This document shows, piece after piece, positions 34,965 to 46,107 of a stretch of DNA of 64,000 bases. The translations under genes were made by a program, and so were the position numbers. Below the pieces are notes generated by a model. The model had not been told where the DNA came from. It saw only the letters and a list, made by a program, of their open reading frames with translations, and ran no database searches. The stretch's first letter is position 1, and each line of letters begins with the position of its first letter. This stretch comes from Talinum fruticosum (Eukaryota; Streptophyta; Magnoliopsida; Caryophyllales; Talinaceae), in contig JAITYX010000026.1 in the NCBI GenBank assembly GCA_021018815.1, positions 2,790,001 to 2,854,000 on the forward strand. Direction: 5' to 3'.

Positions 34965-36590
34965 ATGCCGAAGAGAGGAAATGCTCAAGAAGGAGGGCTG
35001 GCCACCAAGAAGGTCGGAACAAAATCCAAGTCCGATGCCGCACAAGAAGGTGCCTTAGATCCCCCAAAATATTTTATCACCCAATACTTCACCTTGGATG
35101 ATAAATTCTTTCCTTCTACTTCTTTCTCGTGGTTGCATCACATCGCAAACAATGGTGTGTACAACTATTTGTTTTTTTGCGAGTAAATCTATCCAGACGT
35201 AGCGTTTGAATTCTATTCCAATATGACAGACTAATGAATGTGTCATAACTTCTATTGTTTAAGGTAAGAATGTTAGGATCAACCTTGCCCTTCTTCATAA
35301 CCTTTTTGATGTGAAGACTCTTTTTCTCAATTCTAACCCTGTGCCTTTCACTCGAAATCGTTGACGATTTCTTTCATAGGTATGCTAAAGAAGTTCCTAA
35401 GTCAAGGAAAAGTTTCTCTATGACTCGGATGAAATCGAAGTAAGACTTCTTTGCTTCATTCCGATAAGAACTTTCTTTTCTCATCATTCTTGTAAGGAGA
35501 ACCCCAACTTAAAGGTTCTTAAGTTTCTCTTTGATATTCTAGAGGGCTATGAAGTAGACCTCTTTCCCTTTATCCTCAAGCGGATGGCAATCATGCCTAC
35601 TCATTCTAAGAAGTCTGCTCCTTTTCCTTTTGGGGCACTTCTTATTGCTGTTTTTAAACAGTTTAAGGTCCCTCTTCCCTCTTACCCTAAAGCTTTCTTA
35701 AAACCAACTGTTTGCCTTGGCAGAACGAGCTCTTGGGTCTCGGATACCAAGAAGTCAAGCCCGGTGTCCGGATTTATTCATTTGGGTTACCTCTTCCTCC
35801 TCCTCCTTAGACTTAGACCCAGATCGATCCAGAGGTCCCACTTCGACAGTTGGACCTTCTACTTCTCAACCTCCTTCTTCTGCTGAGTTGTTTCATCGAA
35901 ATGCTAAACAAATTTTCTTCTTTAACCGAGGATTTTCAAGCCACTCTGAAAATCTTTCAAAACTTTTGTTCCAACCTTGGTTTTACTCCAAAAGAAAGCT
36001 CAATCTCAGCTCCGAGAGAACCAAGAGTTAATTTTTGAGCTCAAGGGGATTATTAAGGAATAACGCAATCATATCGGACTTCTCCAAGAGCACAGATTGA
36101 AAGCAGCTGAGAACTTAGAATCCGATGACACTTCGAGGAGTCCTCTAGCCCTGCTAAGACACCATCAACCGAAGCCGAGGAAGATGCTAAAGCCAAGGAA
36201 GCGACTAAAGCCGAGGAAGAAGCTAAAGCCAAGGAATGAGAAGGAGAAGGCTGCAGAGGGGAAAGAAGAAGAAAAAGGGGAGAAGTTGGTTAGCCTAAGG
36301 ACCAGGGTACCAAAGAGCATGAGCTGATCTCCTTAGATCATGCTATGAGCGACTCGAAGAGGTTGGAGATGTTGGTCGAGTCCAAGGCCCTCGCCTCGGA
36401 AGCACGACCAGCGACTGTCTTTGAGGAAGAAGAAGAAGTTAACGAAGATATGCCCTTGATTCCCGGAATCAGAATAGCTCAACTTCCCGATATTCTAGTC
36501 CTGTAGCCCCCTCGCTCAACTACTTCAACACAAGCTTACGTGCGAAGGTACACTGTTCGTCCCTCTTCTTCATGGCAACCTGTCCCGCCC
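34965..36590 (+). pseudogene. S1 third ORF (envelope position), broken
   Basis: It begins MPKRGNAQEGGLATKKVG, then FTLDDKFFPSTSFSWLHHI, and stops at 35186. Further pieces in other frames follow, including FPFGALLIAVFKQFKVPLP (35584-35700) and a lysine/glutamate-rich low-complexity stretch (36170-36290). The order matches the S2 and S3 third ORFs. The FKVPLP block is the same as in S2 near 10270. Function unknown. Confidence 0.65.
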
Positions 36591-37084
36591 CCTCCCTTCT
36601 TAGTCTTATTATTATTTTTAAACTCAAATGTCTTTTTTTTGTCTAACATCTATTGCACTTACTTGATCTTTCCTCCCTCCTTTTGATATTTTTTGTTGAA
36701 ATGCATAAGGGGAGAGAAATAGAATAGATAGAAATTTGGATGTTTGGTTTAGGGGAGTCTTTCCCCTAATTTCGAGTTTAGTTATTTTGTGTTTCTTATA
36801 TATATTTATCTCTAGCAATGAATAAAATTCTTTTCCGAGCATATTTGTTTCTATGTTACATGTTTTCAACAGACTTTGATACTTGACTCTTTAACATATC
36901 CGCTTTGATTACCGTTATTGCTCTAGTTAATTTCAAGAAACATGTTCTACGTTATGTTACGATCTAAGCTGCACTTATAAGTATCTTAAGTTCCATTTAA
37001 GAGTTTTTTTTCTTTGATCAATTCACTATGAAAACTTAACAATTTGAACTTACAAGTTTCTAACTTAAATATGGAATGCCTTTC

Positions 37085-37099
37085 ATCAAAAAGGGGAGA
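37085..37099 (+). other. Polypurine tract of S1
   Basis: 'atcaaaaaggggaga' adjoins the 3' LTR start TGAAGAATCGGGG at 37101. Confidence 0.8.
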
Positions 37100-37100
37100 T

Positions 37101-39903
37101 TGAAGAATCGGGGATAACTCTCTATCTCTCTTAGGTTTTGATTCTAAGTCATTCCGCACTTTAAAGAATCCTTTATCTAACTTTTCATTCGATTCGACCC
37201 ACTCATAAAGAACTTCATTGCATATCTCTAATCCATGCTTCGACCCACTCGGACATCACTCGGAACCATCGCATGAACAAATAACTTCTCTGTCACACTT
37301 ATTCTAACTACTGATTTCTTGCTTCAAGTTAAAATAAATTACAACATTAATTCTTTATCTTTTAAGTCAATTTATTCTTGGAGAATTATTTGTTACATCA
37401 AGTTTATATATCCCGATATTCTACACTCTCTAACATGATCATTTATGGATTGACTCAAGATGGAATCTGAACCTAATGGATATTAGACTCGGAATATTCC
37501 ACTCTTTTAGGCTAACGATATTAAGCTCTTAATTACCCCGATTTAAATATTATCTGTGCCTAATCTTGGGCCAAAGTATTTTTATACTTTGAGTACCAAA
37601 GTGATTTGCTTTTGTAGGCTGTTGATACAAGCCTAATCTATTTTTGAAATACAAAAGTAACCTAGGTTTCTAGCCATTAAACACCAGCGAGACGAAACTA
37701 GCTACTTCGGTCATGGCTCGGACACCGTGTCAAGGTTGTTTATTTCTAAAACTGGTTCATAAGTCCATAATCGGACTCAATGATCATTCCGCTCGGGTGC
37801 TTATAAATAGAAGTCACTTTGCAAGACTTGAAGGTGGCGTAAACTAGTGTTGAACCTATTATTGGATTCATTCTTACTTGAAGGTTTGCTCGGGAGAGTC
37901 CGAGTCACCCTAGAGGGGGTGAATAGGGTGATAGAAAATTCTTTTAGAAACTTGGCACTTTTGTGCAGAAAAGATGCAAAGACAGATTCCGAGTCTAAAG
38001 ACAGAGTTAGAAAAGATTGGACTCGGAAGTCGGTGAATCGGAAGAAGCAAGAGCACTAAGGCCGTCCGAGCCTAGAATGGACTCGGAAAGTGAACACGAG
38101 AGATTTTATGTGGAAACCCTCCCGGGGCAGAAAACCACGGCCCGTGTCAATCCGGACACGAAGTCAAATCCACTATTTTGAGTCCACAAAATACCGTGAA
38201 CTTGATCGAACCCGAGTTGCTCCCTTGGACAACTCTATACAAGTTTTCCTAGACTCGAAATTCCCTTATCCGATCTAGTACTTCCTAGCTGAGATAACCC
38301 TTACAGCTAGGGACAACTAAGCTAAGTTAACCCTTACAGCTTAGTCAAGGGACCTTACAAAGAATGTAAGAAGAGTTTGTAATCGAGTACAAGACCTTAC
38401 AACTCGGAAAGTAATGAATTACAGAGTGGGAGTTGTAAGTTGAAGATTGAGAGTAAATACAATAACTTTGATCAAGTAAGTGTATAGACAATATGTTCGG
38501 CAACCTTCAAGTCTTGTGAAGTGGCTTCCATTTATAGATGACCGAGCGAGTAGCCGTTATCTTCATCTGCTGACCGAGAGTCCTCTCGTGACCGTTGTGA
38601 AAAGGCTTTCCGAGTCACTCGGAAAGTATCCGTTGAAATATGGACGTTGGACAACGGTTTAACTCTCTTGGAAGTTCCAAAACCATTGGTTGTGTCTTGA
38701 AAAGTGTGGTGAAAACCACCGGTTAAGCTGACGCTCCAGGTTTTCCGGATATGGAAGCGAGCAGTTTCGACACAATCTTCGGGACTAAAGCAGGGAAGGT
38801 GAAAAGCCATATCTCGCTGGTGATTTGACGTTCGAGCCAGGCTACTTTTGTAGTTTGAAAAGATATCCTCGATTGAATAACCTACAAAAGTAAAACACCT
38901 TCGGTTCTCAAAGTATAGAGTACTTTGGTCCAAGGTTAGACACGAGATAATAAAATAATCATGATAATTAACCAACAGATTATCCGAGTCGGAGAAGAAA
39001 TGGAATTTTCGAGTCTAATATCCATGATACTCGGAATTCCATAATACTTAGTCTTAAGCAAGGAATCAAGTTCTAATCAAATAGTAGAGATAGAAAAACT
39101 TGATATAGACTAAGCATGAAATGAACTACGAATGCTGATTCTGCAAACAATAGAGTAAATAGCCACAAGTTAGACTCCGAGTGAGAGTGGACTCGGAATA
39201 AAGAACAAGTTTTCGAGTCGCTAACCGAAAAGCGATTAAAGAGATATGTGAAGGCCGAATCGCATAGAAAAGATACTTTTTAACTCAAGTAAGTTTCTAA
39301 GACACAGAGAATGCCTTGGAATCAAAACTCTATATAAATGGCATCTTTATACCTGATTCCTTTTGCATGACTCGGAAAGATATAGAGCGAGTGTCCGAGT
39401 CTTCATTACTCAATTTTTAACCTACAACTCCAACTCGTAATTCTTACTCTTTGAGTTGTAAACAAAGTCTTGTAATCACTTACATTATTTTCTTACTTTC
39501 TTTGTAAGTCCCTTGACTGAGCTGTAAGGGTTCACTCAGCTTAGTTGTCCTTGACTATAAGGGTTAACTCGGTTAGGAAGTACTAGATCAAATAAGGGAA
39601 CTTCGACTCTAGGAAAACGTTGTAAAGGAATTTTTAAGGGAGCAATTCGAGTAGAGTCGGTCTTGTGTAATTGAGGATTCAATTAGTGGATTTGACTTAG
39701 TGCTTGGATTAGCACTGTCCATGGTTTTCTGCCCCAGGAGGGTTTCCACGTATTTCGTTTGTCGGCCTTTCGAGTCCAATCTAAACTTAGAATTTGCTTA
39801 CGCTCGGCTTTGTGCAACAAGAGTTTGATTTTTATCTAAAATCTTTCATCACCCTATTCAACCCCCTCTAGAGTGACTTAGTCTCTCCAAGAGCAAACCT
39901 TCG
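37101..39903 (+). repeat. 3' LTR of S1, interrupted by solo LTR S6
   Basis: The pieces are 37101-37878 and 39411-39903, about 1.27 kb without the insert. It has the 'gtaattgaggattcaatta' version shared only with 358-1261. Relative to that 5' LTR it lacks about 140 bases after 'tctaaaactgg' (near 37758). The TATA box is 'cttataaatagaagtcac' near 37803. Confidence 0.85.
37879..39405 (-). mobile_element. Solo copia LTR S6 in the S1 3' LTR
   Basis: The insert is 1527 bp. In plus orientation it runs from TGAAGGTTTGCTC to GTCCGAGTCTTCA, bracketed by a perfect 5-bp duplication TTACT (37874-37878, 39406-39410). It is an entire LTR of the S2/S3 type with no internal sequence, as expected after LTR-LTR recombination. 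The uninterrupted target is visible in the 5' LTR of S1 near 750. Confidence 0.93.
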
Positions 39904-41021
39904 GTTTGGACCCAAGCCACAGCCTACGACCACTCGGTGTTAGCCGAAGCCAGCACCTAACGGTCGGCGGTGCCGGCCAGCGACCACGACCGAGGAAATC
40001 AGCCTCGGCCTTTGACCTAGTTGGCGGGTTCAAAAACTTTAATTATTTTTTATCCTGCAGCTTAGAGAAATCGAGAAGCAATATTTAAGAAATAAAGCAA
40101 AAACAGGAGTCGGAGTCGAGCTTTTAGGAAAGAAAAAAGATCAAAAAAATTAAATGCTCTTTCAATCTTATTATAGGAAAACTAAGACTCGAAAGAGGTT
40201 AAAAAGTGACTCGTCGGCCTAGAACCGAGAATCGATTCGCGGGCGAGGGTACAAAATGTAGGGATAAGCCCTTCCATTCCACCCGTCAAACGACGGCCAT
40301 TACTAGTTTGAGTAGTGAACTTACATAATGTACTAAATACAAGCAAAGAACATGCAATACTGAATTTAAAGCAACCAAAACATGATAGAAAGCAATAAAA
40401 AGTAAATAAAAATGAAAGCGGTAAAAAATGAAAGCGAAAAGAAAATAAAAGTGAGAAATTAAAAGGTTACATCGGGCGGGGAGGAAATAAAAGTGATACA
40501 GTTCTTCTCCATAAAACGGAAAGTGATAAAGAAAACATAAAAATGTAAATAACCGTTGAGAAGGTTGAATTGGTGCCCTCGGGTTGTATGATCTCGCTAA
40601 AGTGGATCGATTAATTCGACGGTGGTGATTTGAGAAGGCTTTTTGTGTGTTTCTTGTGGAGATGAGTAGAAAGAAGTGTGAAGAATTAGGAATAGGCTGA
40701 AAAGAGACCAAGATATCGGAATACAAAGAGGGGTATTCAATCGCTCTTAGTCGGGTTTCAATAGTGTGACGCATAGGCGTAAGTCATGCTTGGAATGAGA
40801 GTCCGAGCTCTCTATTTATAAGGAGAAGTCTAGGTCATAATGACCTTAGGTTTGCATGCAACCAGCCATCCAGGATTAGCTGAAAAATTGACCCAAAATT
40901 AAAGTGATAAAATCGGATGGAACCGTGGTCGGGGCACCGACCACCCGAGTCTTGCTATAGAGTTTCGTGCCCCTCCATGCTGCAAAGGGAGTCTTCGAGG
41001 CCAAAACGCGACATTTGGAAG
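39904..41021 (-). repeat. Ty3-like LTR of T1, both ends lost
   Basis: It aligns with the LTRs of T3 and T4: the 'ggtttggaccc' region, the 'gggcgagggtacaaaa' and 'tagggataagcccttccattcc' block, 'gacggccattactag', an A-rich stretch with 'aaagcgg' repeats, and a minus-strand TATA in 'ctctatttataagg' near 40812. The left side is cut by S1. The right side (U3 start) is deleted, so the interior begins near 41022. The open frame 40286-40774 is not supported. Confidence 0.75.
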
Positions 41022-41617
41022 ACGAAGGGTCAAAGTGGGATACTTATCTCGATTTTATACGTTGTTTCGAATGCTTTGTGTAATGTCTAGAATCGGTTGC
41101 TATCGAACCCGAACTCCAAGACGGGGCTCGAACTTGATTGCGACACTTGCGTTCGAAGTTTGGTAAAGGATCCTAAGCTTGGCTTGATCGAGCCTAAAGC
41201 TTGGTAAATTTTGATGTTGAAACTTCGATCATCCTTGATATGAAGTTTAGCGTGATAATCTGCTATACTAACATGCTTGTTAGTAGATAATAATACTAAT
41301 GAAGGTTTCGAGTGTTTTACCGTAATGATTCAATCAAAAGCAAACGGAAAATTTGATCTACAAAAGCTGATTTTGTGGGTCCAAAAGCTTCCACTTGCAT
41401 GCAGATGGTGTGAAACATCCACTTTCCATGCTTGATGATATTTTACAAACTACCACATCGGCTAGGACTACAAGGCTGCCATTGATCGGACAACACCTCT
41501 CCTCGCGGCCGGTGCCGGGCAGCCTTTACCAGGCGTGCTTACGTGGGATTCCCTTGGCCTCCTCTTACTATTTTTTTACTCTTGTCTTGTATGCTTGGCT
41601 TGCCTTGGCCAAATGGG
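41022..41617. other. T1 interior between LTR and PMD gene
   Basis: Non-coding. It aligns with the same interval in T3 and T4 ('gacgaagggtcaaagt', 'aagacggggct', 'ggcttgatcgagcctaaagcttggtaaa', 'ccacttgcatgca'). It probably holds the upstream promoter region of the antisense PMD gene. Confidence 0.6.
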
Positions 41618-41627
41618 TCTATAAAAG
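41618..41627 (+). promoter_or_regulatory. TATA box of the T1 PMD gene
   Basis: 'tctataaaag' lies 141 bases before the ATG at 41759. T3 and T4 have the same box and the same following 'tgtgttcattttgcacactt' leader. Confidence 0.65.
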
Positions 41628-42888
41628 GGAGTTTAGTGTGTTCATTTTGCACACTTCTTTGACTCCTCTCTTGCTTTCTAGCTTTGCTCTTGTTGTATTC
41701 TTGTTTTGCTCCTTTTTGTCTTGAGAAAACTAATTGGTCTTCAAAATTATCTTTAAAGATGTCTAAAAGAAAGGCTCATCCTACCGGGAGGACAAGGGCT
41801 AAGAAGTTGGTCCATGATAACTTCTTGGAATGGGAATGGCGTCCTCATGAAGAATGGAACTCAAATGACCTCTTAGTGGAGGCTGAAAACCATGTATCTT
41901 CTCTTGCCTTATCTCCATCGGTAAGGTCATTGGCTTATACTTCTTTGTGACAAAAAGAGCAGGATGTCATGCAAAAGTTCATGCATAAAGTTGGGTTTGG
42001 TTTTCTCTTCATTGCTTTGAATCATCTTTGTGACAAAAGAGAGCGGGATTCCATGTTCCATTTGAGGAAATGACCATCACACCTTTTGATTCTACTCGGT
42101 ACCTTGGCAAAAGAGTTACGCCACAAATCCACAACAATACATGGCCTCCATTCGTTCCTCTCGATCCATCGCAGACCATGTTCCGCTTTTTCTCTCTTTC
42201 TCCACAAGAGCAAGAGAAAGCTACCACTGGATATCCTTATACCCAATCTCTAAACTTGTACACGTCCTATGCACATTATCCGAGATGGATTATGATCTGG
42301 CTGGTGAGTTTGCATTTCTTCTTCCTCTTTTCTCTTTGTGTAGTTGAATTTCTTGTATGGGAATTAACTATATCTTGTGTAGCTTCTTCTGGAGGATATC
42401 CACATTCCAAGTCTCGATGTGGATGTTTCTCAGCTAGGGGAATCTCCTCATTATGTAATTATTCCTAAAATCCTCGAGGAAAAATGTATTGGGCATCCTT
42501 TCCCTAGAAATTGGCAAGGGGTATGAATTTCATGCTCTTTACTTTTAGTTGCATGCTAAAAGTATTTTGATAATACCATTAAACAAATCTTGCAAGTACG
42601 ATCAAGAGCAATCTTAGATCATATCCATCAAATTCCAATCCGCCCTTTGGGGTACTCGAGACTTCTTCTCGGGGACCCTCCCAAACTTCCAGGTGAGTCT
42701 TAGTTAGTGAAATGCTAACTTTATTGAGCTTTTAGTAGATGTGCTAATTACTCCATTATTTTTACAGAGACGTCGGTCTAGAGCATCTTGGTTGGGAGGT
42801 CTCCTTGGTGGTCCTTGAATTCAAATGCCTCTATCCGGCCAACAAGCTCCTTCCGGTGGTACATCTAGAGCGGGTACTTCTCAACGTT

Positions 42889-43507
42889 TACTAATAGAAA
42901 ATGAGGCTATAATCGACCCTTGACCCTCGACCCTCGACCCTCGACCCTTTTGTTTTGTGTCGATAGCAAATTCGCGTAATTATTTGCCTAGAACAATATC
43001 TCGACACTTTTAGTGGTTGAAATTTGTTTCGTCCATTAAAAGGGTCAAGATATGGAACATGTGCAGGGCACATGATTGAAAAATTTTCTTTTTCTTTTTT
43101 TTGAGAAATGCTTGACAATTTTTTAAGTGCGAGTATAGGGTTCGAGCACTCGGCTCCGTCTCACATTCACCAAGCTTTGTCCCTTCGCTCTTTATCATTA
43201 ACCCTAATTTCTCCACAAACAGCCTGAATCATTGAACACTTGTTGTTGCCTTTATCGTTCCCGTATCCGAATCTTTCTTTTGGAGTCTCCGGCACTAGCT
43301 CTTATTATCGCCATCACCATCACCATCTGCTTCTCCTCATCATTTCATCGTTGGCATTTCATCATTATCATCAGCTCGAATCTCACAATTTTCATCGCCA
43401 TATGTCCGAATCTCTCTTTTGGAGTCTTTGTGCACTAGCTCTTGTCATCATCATCTTCTTCCGCTTCGGCATTCTCTATTCATATTTGTTGTAAGTTTGA
43501 ATATCTT

Positions 43508-43557
<50 letters not shown>

Positions 43558-44383
43558 TTGTACAATTGGTCCTATGGTTTTTGATTTTTGTTTGGAAGAT
43601 GAACCAAGTATAGTCCGAGATGTGAGTTTGTGTGTAGGTGAAATCTTGTTTGATTGTGATGCCATTAGGGTAAATGTTGTAGACGATTAATTTTTAATGT
43701 TCAATTAATGACTTTGAGTTAGCCTTTTTTTGCTTAGGAATTTTGACTATGAATTTACTCATTTACTCGGGAACTAGGTATATCATTTAGGTAAAGTATG
43801 TGCTTAAGTCTATAACTCTCCTTTCAAAGCTTAAGCAAGTAAGGTCAACTACAACTTCAAGCTTAGGGAACCCTCCTCCCGACCCCAATCTTGAGTCAAA
43901 CTCTTCCACAATACATGGGCATAGGATAAGGTTGAGACATCATTCATATTATCTACAACCCATTCATGTTAGTTTAACCAATCAAGTCTTTGTGTTTTGG
44001 AACTAGAGGCTTCGGATGAAATTCCACCTATATGAATTTTCATATCTCTCTTCGCTCACACTTAAAGTATTGTTTGCTTAGATGAGTATTGCATAAGATT
44101 TTTCAATTTGATTGTGAAACTAGAACCAAAAGATTTTGATGCATAGATTGGCTAGGACAATGGGGAAAGATGACATTAACATTTCCATCAACTAGCCTTC
44201 TCTGGCCAAGATGGTCTTTGATTTTGATGCATCCTCGGTAGGACCGAAAGATTAAGTTGAAAGATATCTTGGCCTAGAATATCTCGACCGTTTTCATAAG
44301 CATTGATCGAAAATTAAGTGACCCTTCTAAGGGTCGAAATATGGGCCAAAAAGCGTCGAATATAGCCCTGTTTTCTAATAGTG
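42889..44383 (+). mobile_element. Complete short CACTA element E2
   Basis: The ends are TACTAATAGAAAATGAGGCT on the left and, inverted, CACTATTAGAAAACAGGGCT on the right, bracketed by the 3-bp duplication GTT (42886-42888, 44384-44386). It is 1495 bp. The left end has a C-to-T change in the first base. Subterminal repeats include four CGACCCT-type units at 42913-42946 and GGGTCGA near the right end. It carries no transposase. An internal 75-80-bp direct duplication lies at 43262-43343 and 43400-43475. I do not recognise the short open frames inside it. Confidence 0.85.
43508..43551 (+). repeat. (CT)n microsatellite in E2
   Basis: About 22 CT units. Confidence 0.95.
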
Positions 44384-44479
44384 GTTCTTCACGGCGTGCA
44401 CATCATCGGAGTGCTTCGAAGCGGGGCCTAGTTCTTCCGGCGTTGGGCCTAGTTTTGTTGAAGAGTGTATGAATATCCC

Positions 44480-46107
44480 GCCTTTCCAAGCACTTGATCA
44501 GCACATCCCAGTCTCGTTTGCTAACTCGGTTCATAATCGAAGTGAAAACGGCGTAACGGAAGCGAGTAACCACAAAAAACCATTCAGCACCCCAAAATAG
44601 CTCATTTTTACTTGGGTGGCCCACAAACCTCTTTTTCGGCCAACTCATGGCAAGATTAGACTCCCATACGAGGAGCCGAAATGGAGCTAATCACGAACCT
44701 TGCTAAAACACAACCTTTCACTAAGTTTTAATGGCCAAATGCGGCACACGCACCCAAACGTCCATACGATAACATTTTTTACCGCCTCCGGTTTCCACGA
44801 TTCTTGAAATGGCGTCGTTTTGGCCAAAGTGAATATCCGCTGTTTGCTTTATTCTTTTCCGGTAATTTTGGGCCTGGTTCGGTCCGAACCAAACGGTTGG
44901 AAGCAATTTTAAGGTTACTTTGAACCTTAAAATTTACTATAAATGGGGGTGTATCCCCTACTTATTTGTTACCCCATATTCAGCTGAAAAACTCCCCCAT
45001 TGCTAAGTATCTCTCTCTTTCACTCTCTCCAACACTTTCTTCTCTCTATTTCTCACTCACTTTACTTCAATCCCATTTCTAAATCCACTCAAAAAGCTTT
45101 CTGTTCACAATTTTTGTGCGGTTGCCCTCTTGTTATGCTTTCAAAGTCCATTCACGACTCAAGTTTAACAAGTGGGTAAACCTAAGGGCGCAACTCATCG
45201 ATCTTTTGAGTTTGTTTTACAGCTTTATTTAATTATCGCAATTTATTGCTTTTCTATTGTGGATTACAGTTGTATCACATTTATTTTCCTCCCCTTCCAA
45301 TGTAATTTTTATTTATTGCCCGCTTTGTTTTATTACTTTATTTACTGCTTTATTTTATTGCTTTTCTTTATCACTTTCAAGCATGTTTTGATTGTTTAAA
45401 TTATGTAATACACATGCTGGTTGTCCGAATTATTTAACAAAATTTTAACTCACAATTTGGTTTAGTAAAGGTTGTTTGTTGACAAGCGGAATGAGGACCA
45501 ATCCTCCTTATTTCGTACCTTCACCCTCGAACACCGAATCATTGGTTTGACCAATGGAGTCCTTTTTAAAACCCTTTCGATTTTAGTTTTTTTATGATGA
45601 ATTTGGAAAGTATTACTTTTATTTTTGTTAGTTTTTATTGGTCAAAATTGTCTACCAACTCCTTTATTCTCGCCTTTTAATCTCAAAATTGCCTCTCAGC
45701 ATTTCGGGTAAAAATTGAGAAAAATAAGTCACTTTGGCGGCTTAAGTCACTCGACCGAGACTAATTCCTTAGTTTTGACTAGATGACGGACGCTAGTCAC
45801 CGATCAAAGCAAGCGGCAGCTGGCTCCCGCTAGTAACTAGGCTCAGCTCGTGGCCCAACAACTTTGTGGAAGAATGAATTCTTTTTTAAAAAAAATTACG
45901 CTTTAAATAATATTACGAGACTTCCGAAAAATTAATTTCGAAAATCAAATGATTAATAAAATTTCCAAATCAAAATTTTCTCTTAAATCACCTTAAAATT
46001 TGAATCTAAAATCATCTTAATAAGAGACTTACCTCACTTTTAAAAAGTTGACGCTTTTGTGGAAAAATGCGGGTTAATTGTTCCATCCGAAAGGGGCCAT
46101 GGTTCCT
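44480..46107 (+). repeat. Divergent Ty3-like LTR T5 (plus orientation)
   Basis: It follows the order of the T3/T4 LTRs but in plus orientation: a TATA box 'actataaatgggggtg' near 44937, a CT-rich leader, 'tttattgcttttctttatcactttcaa' (the inverse of the 'aaagcgataaag' repeats), 'ggtttagtaaaggttgtttgttgac', 'tcgtaccttcaccctcg', and an end 'ggccatggttccta'. It is clearly diverged. The U3 start is lost near 44480-44560, and no primer-binding site follows. It could be the 5' LTR of T2, but this cannot be shown. Confidence 0.6.

Larger units (their letters stand above)
30708..39903 (+). mobile_element. Copia element S1, right-hand part
   Basis: It runs from the middle of gag through protease, integrase, RT/RNase H and third ORF to the polypurine tract and 3' LTR. 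The left part (LTR, primer-binding site, gag start) is at 358-1371. The boundary at 30708 is the CACTA E1 terminus. The right LTR end is 'gcaaaccttcg' at about 39903, followed by Ty3-like LTR sequence, so S1 was inserted in element T1. No target duplication can be checked because the left flank is outside the window. Confidence 0.8.
41759..44480 (+). pseudogene. T1 antisense PMD-like gene, deleted and interrupted
   Basis: Exon 1 encodes MSKRKAHPTGRTRAKKLVHD, then NFLEWEWRPHEEWNSNDLLVEAENHV, up to a GT donor at 41921. The intron is mostly deleted. The next part reads FMHKVGFGFLFIALNHLCDK, then jumps to PFEEMTITPFDSTRYLGK, having lost about 1 kb that T4 retains. Later GT...AG introns are plausible at 42304-42382 and 42693-42767. 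CACTA E2 interrupts the last exon (SGQQAPSGGTSRAGTSQR then SSRRAHHRSASKRG). PMD proteins such as MAIN/MAIL1 act in the nucleus, and PMD genes also occur in transposons. The function in this element is unknown. Confidence 0.7.

Noticed and set aside
40286..40774. 162-residue minus-strand frame, hydrophobic
   Set aside because: It lies in the A-rich part of a Ty3-like LTR. The equivalent frames in the T3 and T4 LTRs are not conserved as protein.
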